DNA of 64,000 nucleotides from RPQJ01 sp963731105 (lineage in GTDB: Bacteria > Pseudomonadota > Gammaproteobacteria > Steroidobacterales > Steroidobacteraceae): NCBI GenBank assembly GCA_963731105.1, contig CAVSUM010000019.1:1-64000 (forward strand). Reading direction: 5' to 3'. The position numbers were made by a program, and so were the translations under genes. The notes under the pieces were generated by a model. That model did no database searches. It saw only the letters and a list, made by a program, of their open reading frames with translations, and was not told the DNA's origin. Positions within the stretch are counted from its first letter, which is position 1, and each line of letters opens with the position of its first letter. Of this stretch, positions 39,711 through 48,698 are shown one piece after another.

Positions 39711-40693
39711 GCCAGGGCCTGGATGTCTTCGTACAGGCGGCGCAGCGGCGGCGCCGCGAGCCTCGCCTCGACCACCGGGCGGGTGGCGCGCGCGAATTCC
39801 TGCAACTGCACGTCGTTGATCTGCACGCCCGCCGCCAGCACCGCCGCCCGCGAGACTTTTTCGGCTTCGTCCCACGCGGCGCGCATCACCGGCACCGACT
39901 CGGTCGCGAGGCGCAGCAGCAGCGACTGCTCCGCCGCGCCGAGTCGATCGAAGCTGCGCCGCGACATCAGCAGCGCTTCCGGCGAGTACGAGTGCCGGGT
40001 CTCGGACCAGTGGCGGGCCACCTCGAACTGCCGGCTGGAATGGAAGCTGCGGATGTTGTTCTCGGCGCCGTCGATCAGGTGGGTCTGCAGCGAGGAGTAC
40101 ACCTCGCCGAACGACAGCGGCGTCGGGTTCGCGCCGAGCGCCCGGCCGATGTCGATGAAGATGTCGGACGGCGGCACGCGGATCTTGAGGCCCTTGAGGT
40201 CCTGCGGCACGTGGATGGCGCGCCGCACGTTGTACACGCAGCGCACACCGGAGTCGTAGATGGCGAGGCCGACGAGGTCGCGCCGCGCGAAGTCGGCGAG
40301 GATGCGGCGGCCCGGCTCGCCGTCCATCGCGCGCCGCATGTGCTCCACCGAGTGGAAGACGTAGGGCAACGCGGCGACACCGGTCAGCGGGAATGCATTG
40401 GTGAGCGGCGCGAAGTTGACGCGGGTGAGGTCGATCGCACCGAAGCGGGCCATCTCGACGGTGTCCTGCTCGCGCCCGAGCTGGCCCGAGTGGTAGACGT
40501 GGATGCCGAGTTCGCCGCCGGTCGCAGCGGACAACCGCTCGCCGATCCAGCGCACCGCTTCGACGGTCGGGTAACCGGCGACATGCACGTCCGCGGCATG
40601 CAGCGCCCGCAGCGACCTATCGGCGGCGAGCGCGCGAGTCGCCGTCACGGCGCCTGCCGCCAGCATCAGCAGCGCCGTGCGTCGGGTCGGCAT
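39707..40693 (-). CDS. dctP: TRAP transporter substrate-binding protein (DctP type)
   Basis: 328-residue periplasmic receptor. MPTRRTALLMLAAGAVTATR with ALA is a signal peptide. GGELGIHVYHSGQLGREQDT, LKGLKIRVPPSDIFIDIGRA and LGANPTPLSFGEVYSSLQT, with its conserved Arg and Asn-Pro, define the family. The upstream hydratase reads into it in frame, but an export signal cannot work in the middle of a cytoplasmic enzyme. ATG 40693 is therefore taken as the real start, overlapping a restored hydratase stop (TGATG). Confidence 0.9.
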   Translation of the reverse strand: MPTRRTALLMLAAGAVTATRALAADRSLRALHAADVHVAGYPTVEAVRWIGERLSAATGGELGIHVYHSGQLGREQDTVEMARFGAIDLTRVNFAPLTNAFPLTGVAALPYVFHSVEHMRRAMDGEPGRRILADFARRDLVGLAIYDSGVRCVYNVRRAIHVPQDLKGLKIRVPPSDIFIDIGRALGANPTPLSFGEVYSSLQTHLIDGAENNIRSFHSSRQFEVARHWSETRHSYSPEALLMSRRSFDRLGAAEQSLLLRLATESVPVMRAAWDEAEKVSRAAVLAAGVQINDVQLQEFARATRPVVEARLAAPPLRRLYEDIQALA

Positions 40694-41551
40694 CAGGCGC
40701 TCGTCTTCCCGCGTGCCCGGCTGCTGTGCCGCACCGGGACGACCGGCCACCGCGCGGCAGCGCAGCGTGCCGATCCCGTCGAACACCAGCGCGGCGGATT
40801 CGCCGGGCAGGATGTCGTGGATGCCGCTCGCCGCGCCCGTGCTCACGTACTGCCCGGCACGCAGCGGCCGGCCACGGCGTGCGCAGCGCGCCAGCGCGAA
40901 CGCGAGCGCACCGAGCGGTCCCTTGGGCAGGCGCCGCGTGCCGCCACGGCCGACGCTGCGGCCTTCGATGAACGTCTCGCAGGTCATGCCTTCGCGCACG
41001 CGCTGCCGCCAGTCGTCGATCTCGGGCCCGAGCAGCAGGCCGGCGTTGTTGCCGAAATCGGAGATGACCACGGCGGGGCCGAGGTCGTTGATCGTGGCGA
41101 GCGGACTGCTCGCCGGCTCGACGCCGATGTGCATGCTGCCGACCACGGCCGCTGCCTCGTCGTCGGTCCAGGTGAGCTGGTCGGCCGGTGCATCGACGCC
41201 GAGCCGGTAGACGTACTCCGCCTCTACGGCCGCAAAGCCGCCAGCGAACACCGGCACGGGTACCTCTTCGTCGAGCCGCACGTGCCGCAGCGCCCGGCTG
41301 AAGATCGGCCCGACGATGCGTTCCTCGCCGTAGATCCGCTGCTGGTCCTCGGCAATCCAGCCGACTTTCCAGCCCACGATCTCATCGGGCCACAGCGCGA
41401 TGGCCTCGTCCTGGCAGCGGTAAGCGCTGTCGATATCCGCCGGAACGGTGCCAGGATAATGGTCGAGCGGGGTGGCGGCCTGGCGTGCGGCCACGAATCG
41501 TTGCGCCACTGCGCGTGCGTACGCCACGCTGCCATTGGAACTGTGGATCAC
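40693..41551 (-). CDS. 2-keto-4-pentenoate hydratase-like protein (FAH/MhpD superfamily), probable frameshift at the 3' end
   Basis: About 285 residues. AYRCQDEAIALWPDEIVGWK is the MhpD-type start, VEAEYVYRLGVDAP carries the acidic metal ligands, and GPLGALAFALARCARRGRPL lies near the end. These enzymes hydrate or cleave 2-keto acids; a step on a deoxy-ketouronate is possible but unproven. The start is GTG 41551. The frame continues into dctP unless one base is removed at about 40736-40738, which restores a stop ending GKTSA. It heads the hydratase-dctPQM operon and shares a divergent promoter region with the pectate lyase. Confidence 0.8.
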
Positions 41552-41591
41552 GCCGTCGCCTCGTTGGCACCGAGCAGGAAATCGCCGGATC

Positions 41592-41622
41592 TTGTATATA
41601 GGAAACCGGTGTCATTTACAAT
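41592..41622 (+). promoter_or_regulatory. Putative pectate lyase promoter within a divergent promoter pair
   Basis: TTGTAT (41592-41597), a 19-bp spacer and TACAAT (41617-41622). The same bases read on the minus strand give TTGTAA, 17 bp, TATACA for the hydratase-TRAP operon. The operator fills the spacer. Confidence 0.6.
41601..41614. promoter_or_regulatory. Uronate-regulon operator 3 (pectate lyase / hydratase-TRAP)
   Basis: GGAAACCGGTGTCA lies between the -35 and -10 boxes of both divergent promoters, so one bound repressor would silence both directions. Confidence 0.75.
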
Positions 41623-41674
41623 CCACCGCAGGCCGGTTCGGCGACACTACGGGCCCGGGTGGCAGGGGAAGCGC

Positions 41675-43018
41675 ATGACGACACGACTGACCATTTACAA
41701 GCGCGGCTGGGCCGCAGGACTCGCGACCGCGGCCCATGCTTCACTCGCCCGCACGACCGTGATCGTGCTGCTGGCGGCCTGTGTCGCGCTGCCCGTGCAC
41801 GCGGACGGCGGGGTTGCCTTCCCGGGCGCGCAGGGCTGGGCCGCACGCACTGCCGGCGGCCGCGGCGGGCAGGTGGTGCGCGTCACGTCGCTCGCCGGTA
41901 GCGGCCCCGGTTCGTTCGCGGCAGCGGTGCAGTCGTCCGGCCCCCGCATCGTCGTGTTCGAAGTCGGCGGCGTCATCGACCTCGGCGGCCAGACCCTCAA
42001 GATCACCGAGCCCTACCTGACCATTGCCGGGCAGACGGCCCCGAGCCCGGGCGTCACGCTGATCCGAGGCGGTATCGACATCGCCACGCACGACGTGATC
42101 GTGCAGCACATCCGCGTGCGGCCCGGCGAAGCCGGCTTCGGCAAGTTCAGCGGCCACGACTTCGACGCGATCTCGACCATCGCCGGCCACGACATCATCG
42201 TCGACCATTGCTCGCTCACCTGGGCCACCGACGAGAACCTGTCGGCGTCGGGTCCGCGCTTCACGGGCGACACGCCGGAGGCCTGGCGCGAGGGCACGTC
42301 GCGCCGCGTGACGTTCAGCAACAACCTGATCGCCGAGGGCCTCGCGTTTGCGACGCATGGCAAGGGCGAGCATTCCAAGGGCTCTCTGATCCACGACAAC
42401 GTCACCGACATCCTGATCGTCGGCAACCTGTACGCGCACAACTACGAGCGCAACCCGCTGTTCAAGGGCGGCGTGCGCGGCATGATCGTCAACAACCTGA
42501 TCTACGACCCGGGTCCGCGCGCGCTGCACTACAACCTGATCGCGGAGGAGTGGGGCGACCACGCGCCGCAGGTGGGACGCATGGTCGCGATCGGCAACGT
42601 GCTGCGCGCCGGGCCGTCGACGCCGGCCGACGTCGCATTCATGATGCTCGGCGGCTCGGGGTCGGTCGAATGGTATGCCGAGGACAATCTCGCGGTGGAC
42701 CGGCTGGGCCGGCCGCTGCCCGCCACGGCGCGCTACACGACTGCCGCCGCGCAACTGATTCCGATCACGCGACCGGCACTGCCCGAGGGCGTCAGGGTGT
42801 TGCCTGCGGTGGACGTGCAGGACCAGGTGATCCGCAACGCCGGCGCGCGGCCGTGGGACCGCGACGCGATCGACGCGCGCATCGTCGCGAACGTCATCGA
42901 GGGGCGTGGCGCCATCATCAGCAGCGAGCGGGAAGTCGGCGGCTATCCGGCCTATCCGGAGACCCGCCAGCCGTTCGATCCGGCGGCGTGGAATCTCGGC
43001 GACATGACGCGCCGCTGA
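41675..43018 (+). CDS. Secreted pectate lyase-like protein (PL1 type)
   Basis: 447 residues. A long, hydrophobic N-terminal signal (VIVLLAACVALPVHA) precedes FPGAQGWAARTAGGRGGQV, the conserved start of PL1 right-handed beta-helix lyases. VIVQHIRVRPG, DIIVDHCSLTWATDEN and the later ladder of Asn/Ile repeats fit the parallel beta-helix. The enzyme should cleave de-esterified pectin outside the cytoplasm, giving the unsaturated products that KduI and KduD handle. The start is ATG 41675. The catalytic Arg was not assigned with certainty. Confidence 0.85.
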   Translation: MTTRLTIYKRGWAAGLATAAHASLARTTVIVLLAACVALPVHADGGVAFPGAQGWAARTAGGRGGQVVRVTSLAGSGPGSFAAAVQSSGPRIVVFEVGGVIDLGGQTLKITEPYLTIAGQTAPSPGVTLIRGGIDIATHDVIVQHIRVRPGEAGFGKFSGHDFDAISTIAGHDIIVDHCSLTWATDENLSASGPRFTGDTPEAWREGTSRRVTFSNNLIAEGLAFATHGKGEHSKGSLIHDNVTDILIVGNLYAHNYERNPLFKGGVRGMIVNNLIYDPGPRALHYNLIAEEWGDHAPQVGRMVAIGNVLRAGPSTPADVAFMMLGGSGSVEWYAEDNLAVDRLGRPLPATARYTTAAAQLIPITRPALPEGVRVLPAVDVQDQVIRNAGARPWDRDAIDARIVANVIEGRGAIISSEREVGGYPAYPETRQPFDPAAWNLGDMTRR

Positions 43019-43024
43019 GCGCCG

Positions 43025-44618
43025 TCAGGTGCCCTGCTGGATGAACGGCACCTTCTCGAACAGCCGTCGTTCGTCGCCGCGCGGATCGTCGACGAGGCGC
43101 GGCGGCAGGTCGAACACCATGGTCGAGCGACGGTCGAGGCGGTAGGGACGCCACTCGGGCAGCCCGCCGTGATTCGGGTTGCCGCTGCGCGCGAACGCGA
43201 GCAGTGCGTCGCCCATCACGCGCGACATGGCCACGGCGTCCGGGCCGTGGCCGGTGAGCGAGCCGTCGGCATCGAGCGTGCCGAACAGCAGCGGAATGTC
43301 GAGGCCGTGGCACGCGCCCCAGCGACCCCCGTCGGCGGGTGAGGGCCAGTCGAGCTGGTAGGCCCAGGTGTCGGCGGGCTGTGCGGCGCGCGCCTCCAGC
43401 TCGATGATCGCGCCGCGCCAGGAACGTGCGGCCGTGGTCGCGGCAAAGAACACGTCGCTCGGCGAGTAGTGCGGGTACAGGCGCCGATAAGTTGCCACCA
43501 CCAGCTCCGGCTGGATGTCGACGCGCAGCTCGCCGCTCATGCGTTCGGCGAGCGTGTCCCAGCCGAGATCGAACGTCGCGGGGTCGCCGCGGCCGATCAG
43601 GTTGCGCGTCTCGCCGCGGGTGTTGCCGATGATCATCGGCAGGCGTGCGGCCAGCGGCGGCGCGTCCGGGTAGAACGGGTGGCGGCGCAGGGTACGCTCG
43701 TCGAGCACGGGGCCGAAGTACAGGCGGCCGCGGCCGATGATCGGGTCGGTGGCCTGCATCGCCTCGAGCAGGCGCTCGGCAGGCAGCGTGCGCAGATCCT
43801 GCACGCGTGACTCGGGCAGCTGCAGCGCTGCGAGCAGGGTGCGGGTGCGCGCTGTCGCGTTCAGCGGACCGGACGCGGTGACCTGCTGGCCGCTCATGGT
43901 CAGGGCGCGGTGGAACAGGCCCGCCGCCGCGGGCATGGCCATCAGCGTCGCGATCTTGGCGCCGCCGCCGGACTGGCCGAACAGCGTGACGTTGCCGGGA
44001 TCGCCGCCGAAGGCCGCGATGTTGTCGCGGATCCATTCGAGCGCCAGCACGAGGTCGAGCTGGCCGCAGTTGCCGCTGTCGGCCAGCGCTTCGGTGCGTG
44101 CAATGCGGTCGAGGTACAGGTAGCCGAAGGCGTTCAGCCGGTGGTTCAGTGTCACCAGCACCACGTCGCCGCGCTCGGCGAGCCGCGTGCCGTCGTACAG
44201 CGGGCTCGAGCCGGAACCCGACGCATAGGCGCCGCCGTGGATGTAGACCAGCACCGGACGGCGCGCGGCTGCCGCAACCCCCGGCGTCCAGACGTTGAGG
44301 AACAGGCAGTCCTCGCTGGTGGGCTCGTCGGCGCCCGGCTGCGGGCTCGCACGGCCATGCTCGAGTGCATCGACGACGCCGTGCCACGGCTGCGGCGCCA
44401 CCGGCGGCATGAAGCGGCGCGGCATCGTGTCGGCCCCATAACGAATGCCGCGAAACACGCTCACCCCGTGGTGCCGTTCGCCGCGCACCTTGCCGGAGCG
44501 GGTCGGGACCACGACGGTGTCCGCTGCCGTTGCGTGCGCCATCGCGCCGAGGCCGAGCAACGGCAGCGCGCAGCTCGGCCTGCAGCAATGACCTCCGACC
44601 CTGGTCGATGCCGCTCAC
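43025..44618 (-). CDS. Carboxylesterase type B with export signal, frameshifted in the signal
   Basis: About 530 residues after correction. The alpha/beta-hydrolase has LVYIHGGAYASGSGSSPLYD (oxyanion hole), NVTLFGQSGGGAKIATLMAM (nucleophile elbow) and a late GACHGLDIPLLFG histidine. The N-terminus is split. GTG 44618 starts SGIDQGRRSLLQA, a twin-arginine-like signal, and one extra base at about 44572-44580 precedes CALPLLGLGAMAHATA. This mirrors the signal of the upstream esterase. It may remove acyl groups from pectin or phenolic esters. Its start overlaps the upstream esterase stop by 4 nt (GTGA). Confidence 0.85.
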
Positions 44619-45696
44619 GGCACGGACTGCGCTTGGCGGCGCCAATCGGTCCAGCGCAGCAGCAGGTCGGGCCACGCGGCCACCGGCTTGTCGTCGACGT
44701 AGCGCAGCCCGAAGCCGTGCCCGCCCTCGGCGAACACGTGCAGGTCCACCGGCACCCCCGCGGACCGCAATGCCTGCGCCATGCGCAGCGCATTCTCGAG
44801 CGGGACGGACGGGTCGTCCGCCGCGTGCAGGATGAACGTCGGCGGTGTGTCCGGCCGCGCCAGGGTGTCGGCCGAGTACGCGCGCATGCGCGCCGGGTCT
44901 GGGGCCGGTCCCAGCAGTTGTTCGCGCGATCCCGCGTGCGCCGCCGGATCGTCCATCGCGACCACGGGGTAGATCAGCGCCGCGACGTCGGGTCGCGCGC
45001 TCGATCGATCCACGTCATCGAGCCGCGTCGTAGGTCGCCGCCGCATGTCGACACGCGAGCAGTGCGGCGAGATGCCCGCCGGCGGAGAAACCGATCACGC
45101 CGAGCTGCGCGGCGTCGAGGTCCCAGGTCGCGGCGCGCGAGCGGATCACGCGCATGGCGCGCTGCGCGTCCTGCAGTGGCGCGTCCGGTCCGCCCGCCCA
45201 GCCGTCGGCCGGCAGGCGATAGAACAACACGAAGACCGCGAGCCCGCGCGCGGCGAACCAGCGCGCTGTCTCGAAGCCTTCCTTGTCGACGACCACGTGG
45301 CGATAGCCGCCGCCGGGCAGCAGCAGCAGCGCGCCTCGCGGCCGTCCCGCCGGGCGAAACACCGTGATTCGCGGACGGGTGACGTGGCGGACGATGCGGT
45401 CGCGCAGCCCGAGATCGTTCGGACGCTCGATGATCTCCTCGCTGAGCCCGGCCGGCACGCCGCCAGGCGGCGGACCCGGCCAGACATCGATCACTTCACG
45501 AAGGATCCGCGTCCACCGCCCGTGCGGCACTGCCGAGCGAGTCGGATCGGAGCCTGCGCCTGCTGACGATCGGTCCGCGGCGGCGTGCGTGGTCGTCGCC
45601 AGCATTGGCGCCGCGGCCGCGCAGGCCGAGCAGCGGCAGCGCGCAGCCCGCCTGCAGCAGCGACTGCAGGGCCTGGCGTCGCGTGAGCCGTGGCAT
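44615..45696 (-). CDS. Alpha/beta-hydrolase esterase (BD-FAE / acetyl-esterase like), two frameshifts
   Basis: About 359 residues after removing two extra bases (about 45604-45616 and 45022-45024). A Tat-like signal MPRLTRRQALQSLLQAGCAL is followed by LLPGGGYRHVVVDKEGFE (oxyanion hole), LGVIGFSAGGHLAALLA (nucleophile serine) and, near the end, HAADDPSVPLENALRMA and FAEGGHGFGLRY with the Asp and His. Such enzymes deacetylate plant polysaccharides. It lies 19 bp after kdgK in the leftward kdgA-kdgK-esterase-esterase operon. Confidence 0.87.
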
Positions 45697-45715
45697 CGCG
45701 CTGACTCCGCGCCCG

Positions 45716-46816
45716 TCAGCGGATCACGCGCGCGCCCTTGCCAGCCATCGCCGCCTCGACCTCCGCCACGCGCACCATCGAAGTGTCGCCCGGCGTGGTC
45801 ATCGCGAGCGCGCCGTGCGCCGCGCCGTACTCGACGGCCGCCTGCGGGCCCTTGCCCTCGAGGAATCCGTACGCGAGGCCGGAGGCGAAGCCGTCGCCGC
45901 CGCCGACGCGGTCGTAGATCTCGAGGTTCTCGCGCTTGACCGACTCGTAGATGCGGCCGTCGTGCCAGAGGATCGCCGACCAGTCGTTGAAGGTGGCCGT
46001 CCTGGCGTTGCGCAGTGTGGTGGCCGCCACCTTGAAGTTCGGGAAGGTGCGCACCGCCGTCTCGATCATCTGCTTGAAGTGCTCGGTCTCGATGCTGGTC
46101 AGGTGCTCGTCGGTGCCTTCCACCTCGAAGCCGAGGCAGGCGGTGAAGTCCTCCTCGTTGCCGATCATCACGTCGACGTAGCGGGCGATCTCGCGGTTGA
46201 CGCGCTGTGCCGCGTCCTTGCCGCCCTGGCTCTTCCACAGCGAGGCGCGGTAGTTCAGGTCGTAGGCGACGACGGTGCCGTGCCTCTTGGCGACCTGCAC
46301 CGCCTCGATCACCGCCTCTGCGGTGTTGGAGGCGAGCGCCGCGAAGATGCCGCCGGTATGGAACCAGCGCACGCCTTCCTCGCCGAACAGCTTCTCCCAG
46401 TTCACTTCGCCCGGGCGGATCTGCGAGGCCGCGGAGTGGCCGCGATCGGAGCAGCCGAGCGCCGGGCGGATGCCGAAGCCCTTCTCGGTGAAGTTGAGGC
46501 CGACCCGCGTGTTGCGGCCGAGGCCGTCGAAGTCGCGCCAGATCACGTGCGACAGGTCGACGCCGCCCTGCAGGATGAAGTCCTCGACCAGCCAGCCGAG
46601 GTCGTTCTTCGGCAGCGCGGTGACGACTGCGGCGCGCTTGCCCCAGCACTTGCGCATGGCGCGCGCGACGTTGTATTCGCCGCCGCCCTCCCAGACCTGG
46701 AAGCTGCGCGCGTTGCGCACGCGGCCGAAGCCGGGGTCGAAGCGCAGCATGACCTCGCCGAACGAGACGCAGTCCCAGCGCGCGTCGGCGGCGGACTTGA
46801 TGACGAACTCGGCCAT
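45716..46816 (-). CDS. kdgK: 2-keto-3-deoxygluconate kinase (PfkB family)
   Basis: 366 residues of ribokinase-type fold. CVSFGEVMLRFDPGFGRVRN opens the domain, WEGGGEYNVARAMRKCWG is the sugar-binding glycine-rich part, and YDRVGGGDGFASGLAYGFL holds the catalytic Asp and anion hole. Phosphorylation of KDG to KDPG is the step before KdgA, the gene immediately upstream. It is longer than most KdgK (about 310-340), mainly from an insertion after residue 100. The start is ATG 46816. Confidence 0.9.
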   Translation of the reverse strand: MAEFVIKSAADARWDCVSFGEVMLRFDPGFGRVRNARSFQVWEGGGEYNVARAMRKCWGKRAAVVTALPKNDLGWLVEDFILQGGVDLSHVIWRDFDGLGRNTRVGLNFTEKGFGIRPALGCSDRGHSAASQIRPGEVNWEKLFGEEGVRWFHTGGIFAALASNTAEAVIEAVQVAKRHGTVVAYDLNYRASLWKSQGGKDAAQRVNREIARYVDVMIGNEEDFTACLGFEVEGTDEHLTSIETEHFKQMIETAVRTFPNFKVAATTLRNARTATFNDWSAILWHDGRIYESVKRENLEIYDRVGGGDGFASGLAYGFLEGKGPQAAVEYGAAHGALAMTTPGDTSMVRVAEVEAAMAGKGARVIR

Positions 46817-46856
46817 GGACGGTTCCCTCGACGGTGGGGTTGGACGCCCGGGCGGA

Positions 46857-47540
46857 TCAGCGCCCGAGTTCGCGCTTGATGCGCTGCGTGAGGGCGATGG
46901 CGTCGCGCACCTTCGCCTCGATGCCGGCATAGTCCTTCGCCTTCAGCAGTTCCTTCGTGATGAGGTTGCTGCCGACGCCGCAGGCGACGATGCCCGCGCC
47001 AAACCACTTGCGCAGCGAGTCCTCGGTCGGCTCGACGCCGCCGGTCGGCATGATGCGCGTCCACGGCATCGGCGCCATGACGCTGCGCACGAACTCCGGC
47101 CCGCCGACCGAGGCGCCCGGGAAGACCTTGACGATCTCGCAGCCGAGTTCCTGGGCAGCACCGATCTCGGTCGCCGAGCCGCAGCCCGGGCTGTAGGGAA
47201 TGCCGCGCCGGTTGCACAGCCGCGCCACCTCGGCGTTGAGCAGCGGACCCACTACGAACCGCGCGCCATTGGCGATGTAGATGGCGGCGGTCGGCGCGTC
47301 GACGATCGAGCCCACGCCCATGATCACCGACGGATCGGCGCTGGCGAAGTGCCGCGTCACCTCGAGAAAGGCGTGCGCCGCGAAGTCGCCGCGGTTGGTG
47401 AACTCGACGCACTTGGCCCCGCCGTTGGCACAGGCCTGGATGACGTTGCGGCACACCTCGACGTCCGGGTCGTAGAAGACCGGGATGATCGACTGGTCCA
47501 TCATCGCCGCGAGTACGGCCATGCGGTCTTTGGCGGCCAC
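46857..47540 (-). CDS. kdgA: KDPG / 4-hydroxy-2-oxoglutarate aldolase
   Basis: 227-residue class I aldolase splitting KDPG into pyruvate and glyceraldehyde-3-phosphate. IIPVFYDPDVEVCRNVIQAC, KCVEFTNRGD with the catalytic Glu, and CEIVKVFPGASVGGPEF with the Schiff-base Lys are visible; TGGVEPTEDSLRKWF closes the barrel. The GTG at 47540 is chosen over an upstream ATG because AGGAGG lies about 6 nt before it. It is the first gene of its operon and is divergent from the DUF6807 gene, with operator 4 in the gap. Confidence 0.92.
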   Translation of the reverse strand: MAAKDRMAVLAAMMDQSIIPVFYDPDVEVCRNVIQACANGGAKCVEFTNRGDFAAHAFLEVTRHFASADPSVIMGVGSIVDAPTAAIYIANGARFVVGPLLNAEVARLCNRRGIPYSPGCGSATEIGAAQELGCEIVKVFPGASVGGPEFVRSVMAPMPWTRIMPTGGVEPTEDSLRKWFGAGIVACGVGSNLITKELLKAKDYAGIEAKVRDAIALTQRIKRELGR

Positions 47541-47607
47541 TGCGCACCTCCTAACGATGTGCCCGGGGTCCAAGGGTCCCGGAACTTCGTGTTAGCCTGC
47601 CGCAATA

Positions 47608-47621
47608 TGGCACCGGTGTCA
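47608..47621. promoter_or_regulatory. Uronate-regulon operator 4 (kdgA / DUF6807 gap)
   Basis: TGGCACCGGTGTCA, with the shared ACCGGTGTCA, lies 68 bp from the kdgA start and 23 bp from the proposed DUF6807 start. Confidence 0.7.
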
Positions 47622-47643
47622 CTAACCCCGCCGCACGCCAGCC

Positions 47644-48547
47644 ATTCGCACCCCCCGCAAGTGGCCGCGAGCTCCGCTTGCGCTGCTCGCCTGCGCCTTC
47701 GCGCTCGCCGGGTGCGCCGGCCCCGCGGCCAGCGTGCGATCGGAGCGCGTCACCGCGGCGACCGTGGACGATGGCATCCGCGTCATGGCCGGCGATCAGC
47801 CGGTGCTTTTCTACCGGACCCGGCCGGACAACGGACGCGAACCCTGGCGCGTCAACTACATCCATCCGCTGCATTCCGTGGCGGGCGCCGTCATCACCGA
47901 GGATGCGCCCGTCGACCACCTGCACCAGCGCGGCGTGTACTGGGCGTGGCGCCGCATCCTCGTCGACGGTGCCCGCGTGGCCGATGGCTGGGTCGGCGAC
48001 CAGCTGTCGCTCGAGGTCACGCGCCGCGCGGCGCTCGACCGGCCCGACGGCTCGGCACAGGCCGAGGCGCGCGTGCTCTGGCGCGTGCCGCTGGGCGGCG
48101 CGCTGGTCGAGATCGTCGAGGAAAACAGCAGGATTCGCGTGTTCCCGGTCGCCGGCGGGCACCGCCGCGTCGACGTCGAGGTGCGGCTGCGCGCGCTGCG
48201 CGGCGGCGTGGCGATCGCCGGCACCGACGATGAGAAGGGTTACGGCGGTCTGTCGATGCGCTTCGCCAATGGCCCGCAGGTGCAGCTCGCGGGCGACGGC
48301 CGTGTGCTGCGTGCGACGCCGGCCGGCATCGAGGCCGGCGAGTCGGTCGAGTTCAGTTGGCCCGCGCTGTCGCCCCCGTGGCCCGCTCGCGTGACGGCGC
48401 GCTGCACGGTGGACGGCCGGCCCTGGACCCGCTGGGTCCTGCGCCAGGAGCCGAGCATGCAGAACTGCGCGTACCCCGGTTCCAGCCCGGTCGAGCTGCC
48501 CACCGACCGGGACCTGCGTGCTGGCGGTGACCCTCGACATCGAGTGA
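47644..48547 (+). CDS. DUF6807 (PmoA-like) lipoprotein, frameshifted near the end, atypical start
   Basis: About 300 residues. LALLACAFALAGC is a lipoprotein signal with a good lipobox. Conserved parts are WRVNYIHPLHSVAGAVITED, DHLHQRGVYWAWRRIL and PSMQNCAYPGSSPVELP. No ATG or GTG precedes the signal in frame; an ATT at 47644 sits exactly where a start is expected, and GTG 47734 would drop the signal. One extra base at about 48514-48518 hides the ending VLAVTLDIE. The family is often found in sugar-utilisation clusters, with no proven activity known to me. Confidence 0.75.
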
Positions 48548-48601
48548 CGGGCAGGCCCGCCGCCCGCTGCGCCGCAGCAATTCGAGGCGTGGCAAACACG
48601 C

Positions 48602-48630
48602 TTGATTCCCGCCCGGCTTCGCCAGATACT
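48602..48630 (+). promoter_or_regulatory. Putative promoter of the TonB-dependent receptor gene
   Basis: TTGATT (48602-48607), a 17-bp spacer and GATACT (48625-48630), with operator 5 starting 6 bp further on, around the expected transcription start. Confidence 0.55.
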
Positions 48631-48636
48631 CCGCGA

Positions 48637-48650
48637 TGTCACCGGTGTCA
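48637..48650. promoter_or_regulatory. Uronate-regulon operator 5 (TonB-dependent receptor)
   Basis: TGTCACCGGTGTCA shares ACCGGTGTCA with the other four sites. It lies 49 bp upstream of the receptor ATG. Confidence 0.7.
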
Positions 48651-48698
48651 TTCCGGGACGGGTCAATAGCAACAGCCACAGACAAGATCGGGGGCACC

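Noticed and set aside
39707..41551. Hydratase fused to a TRAP binding protein
   Set aside because: The binding protein's export signal would be internal to a cytoplasmic enzyme. A single extra base explains the read-through.
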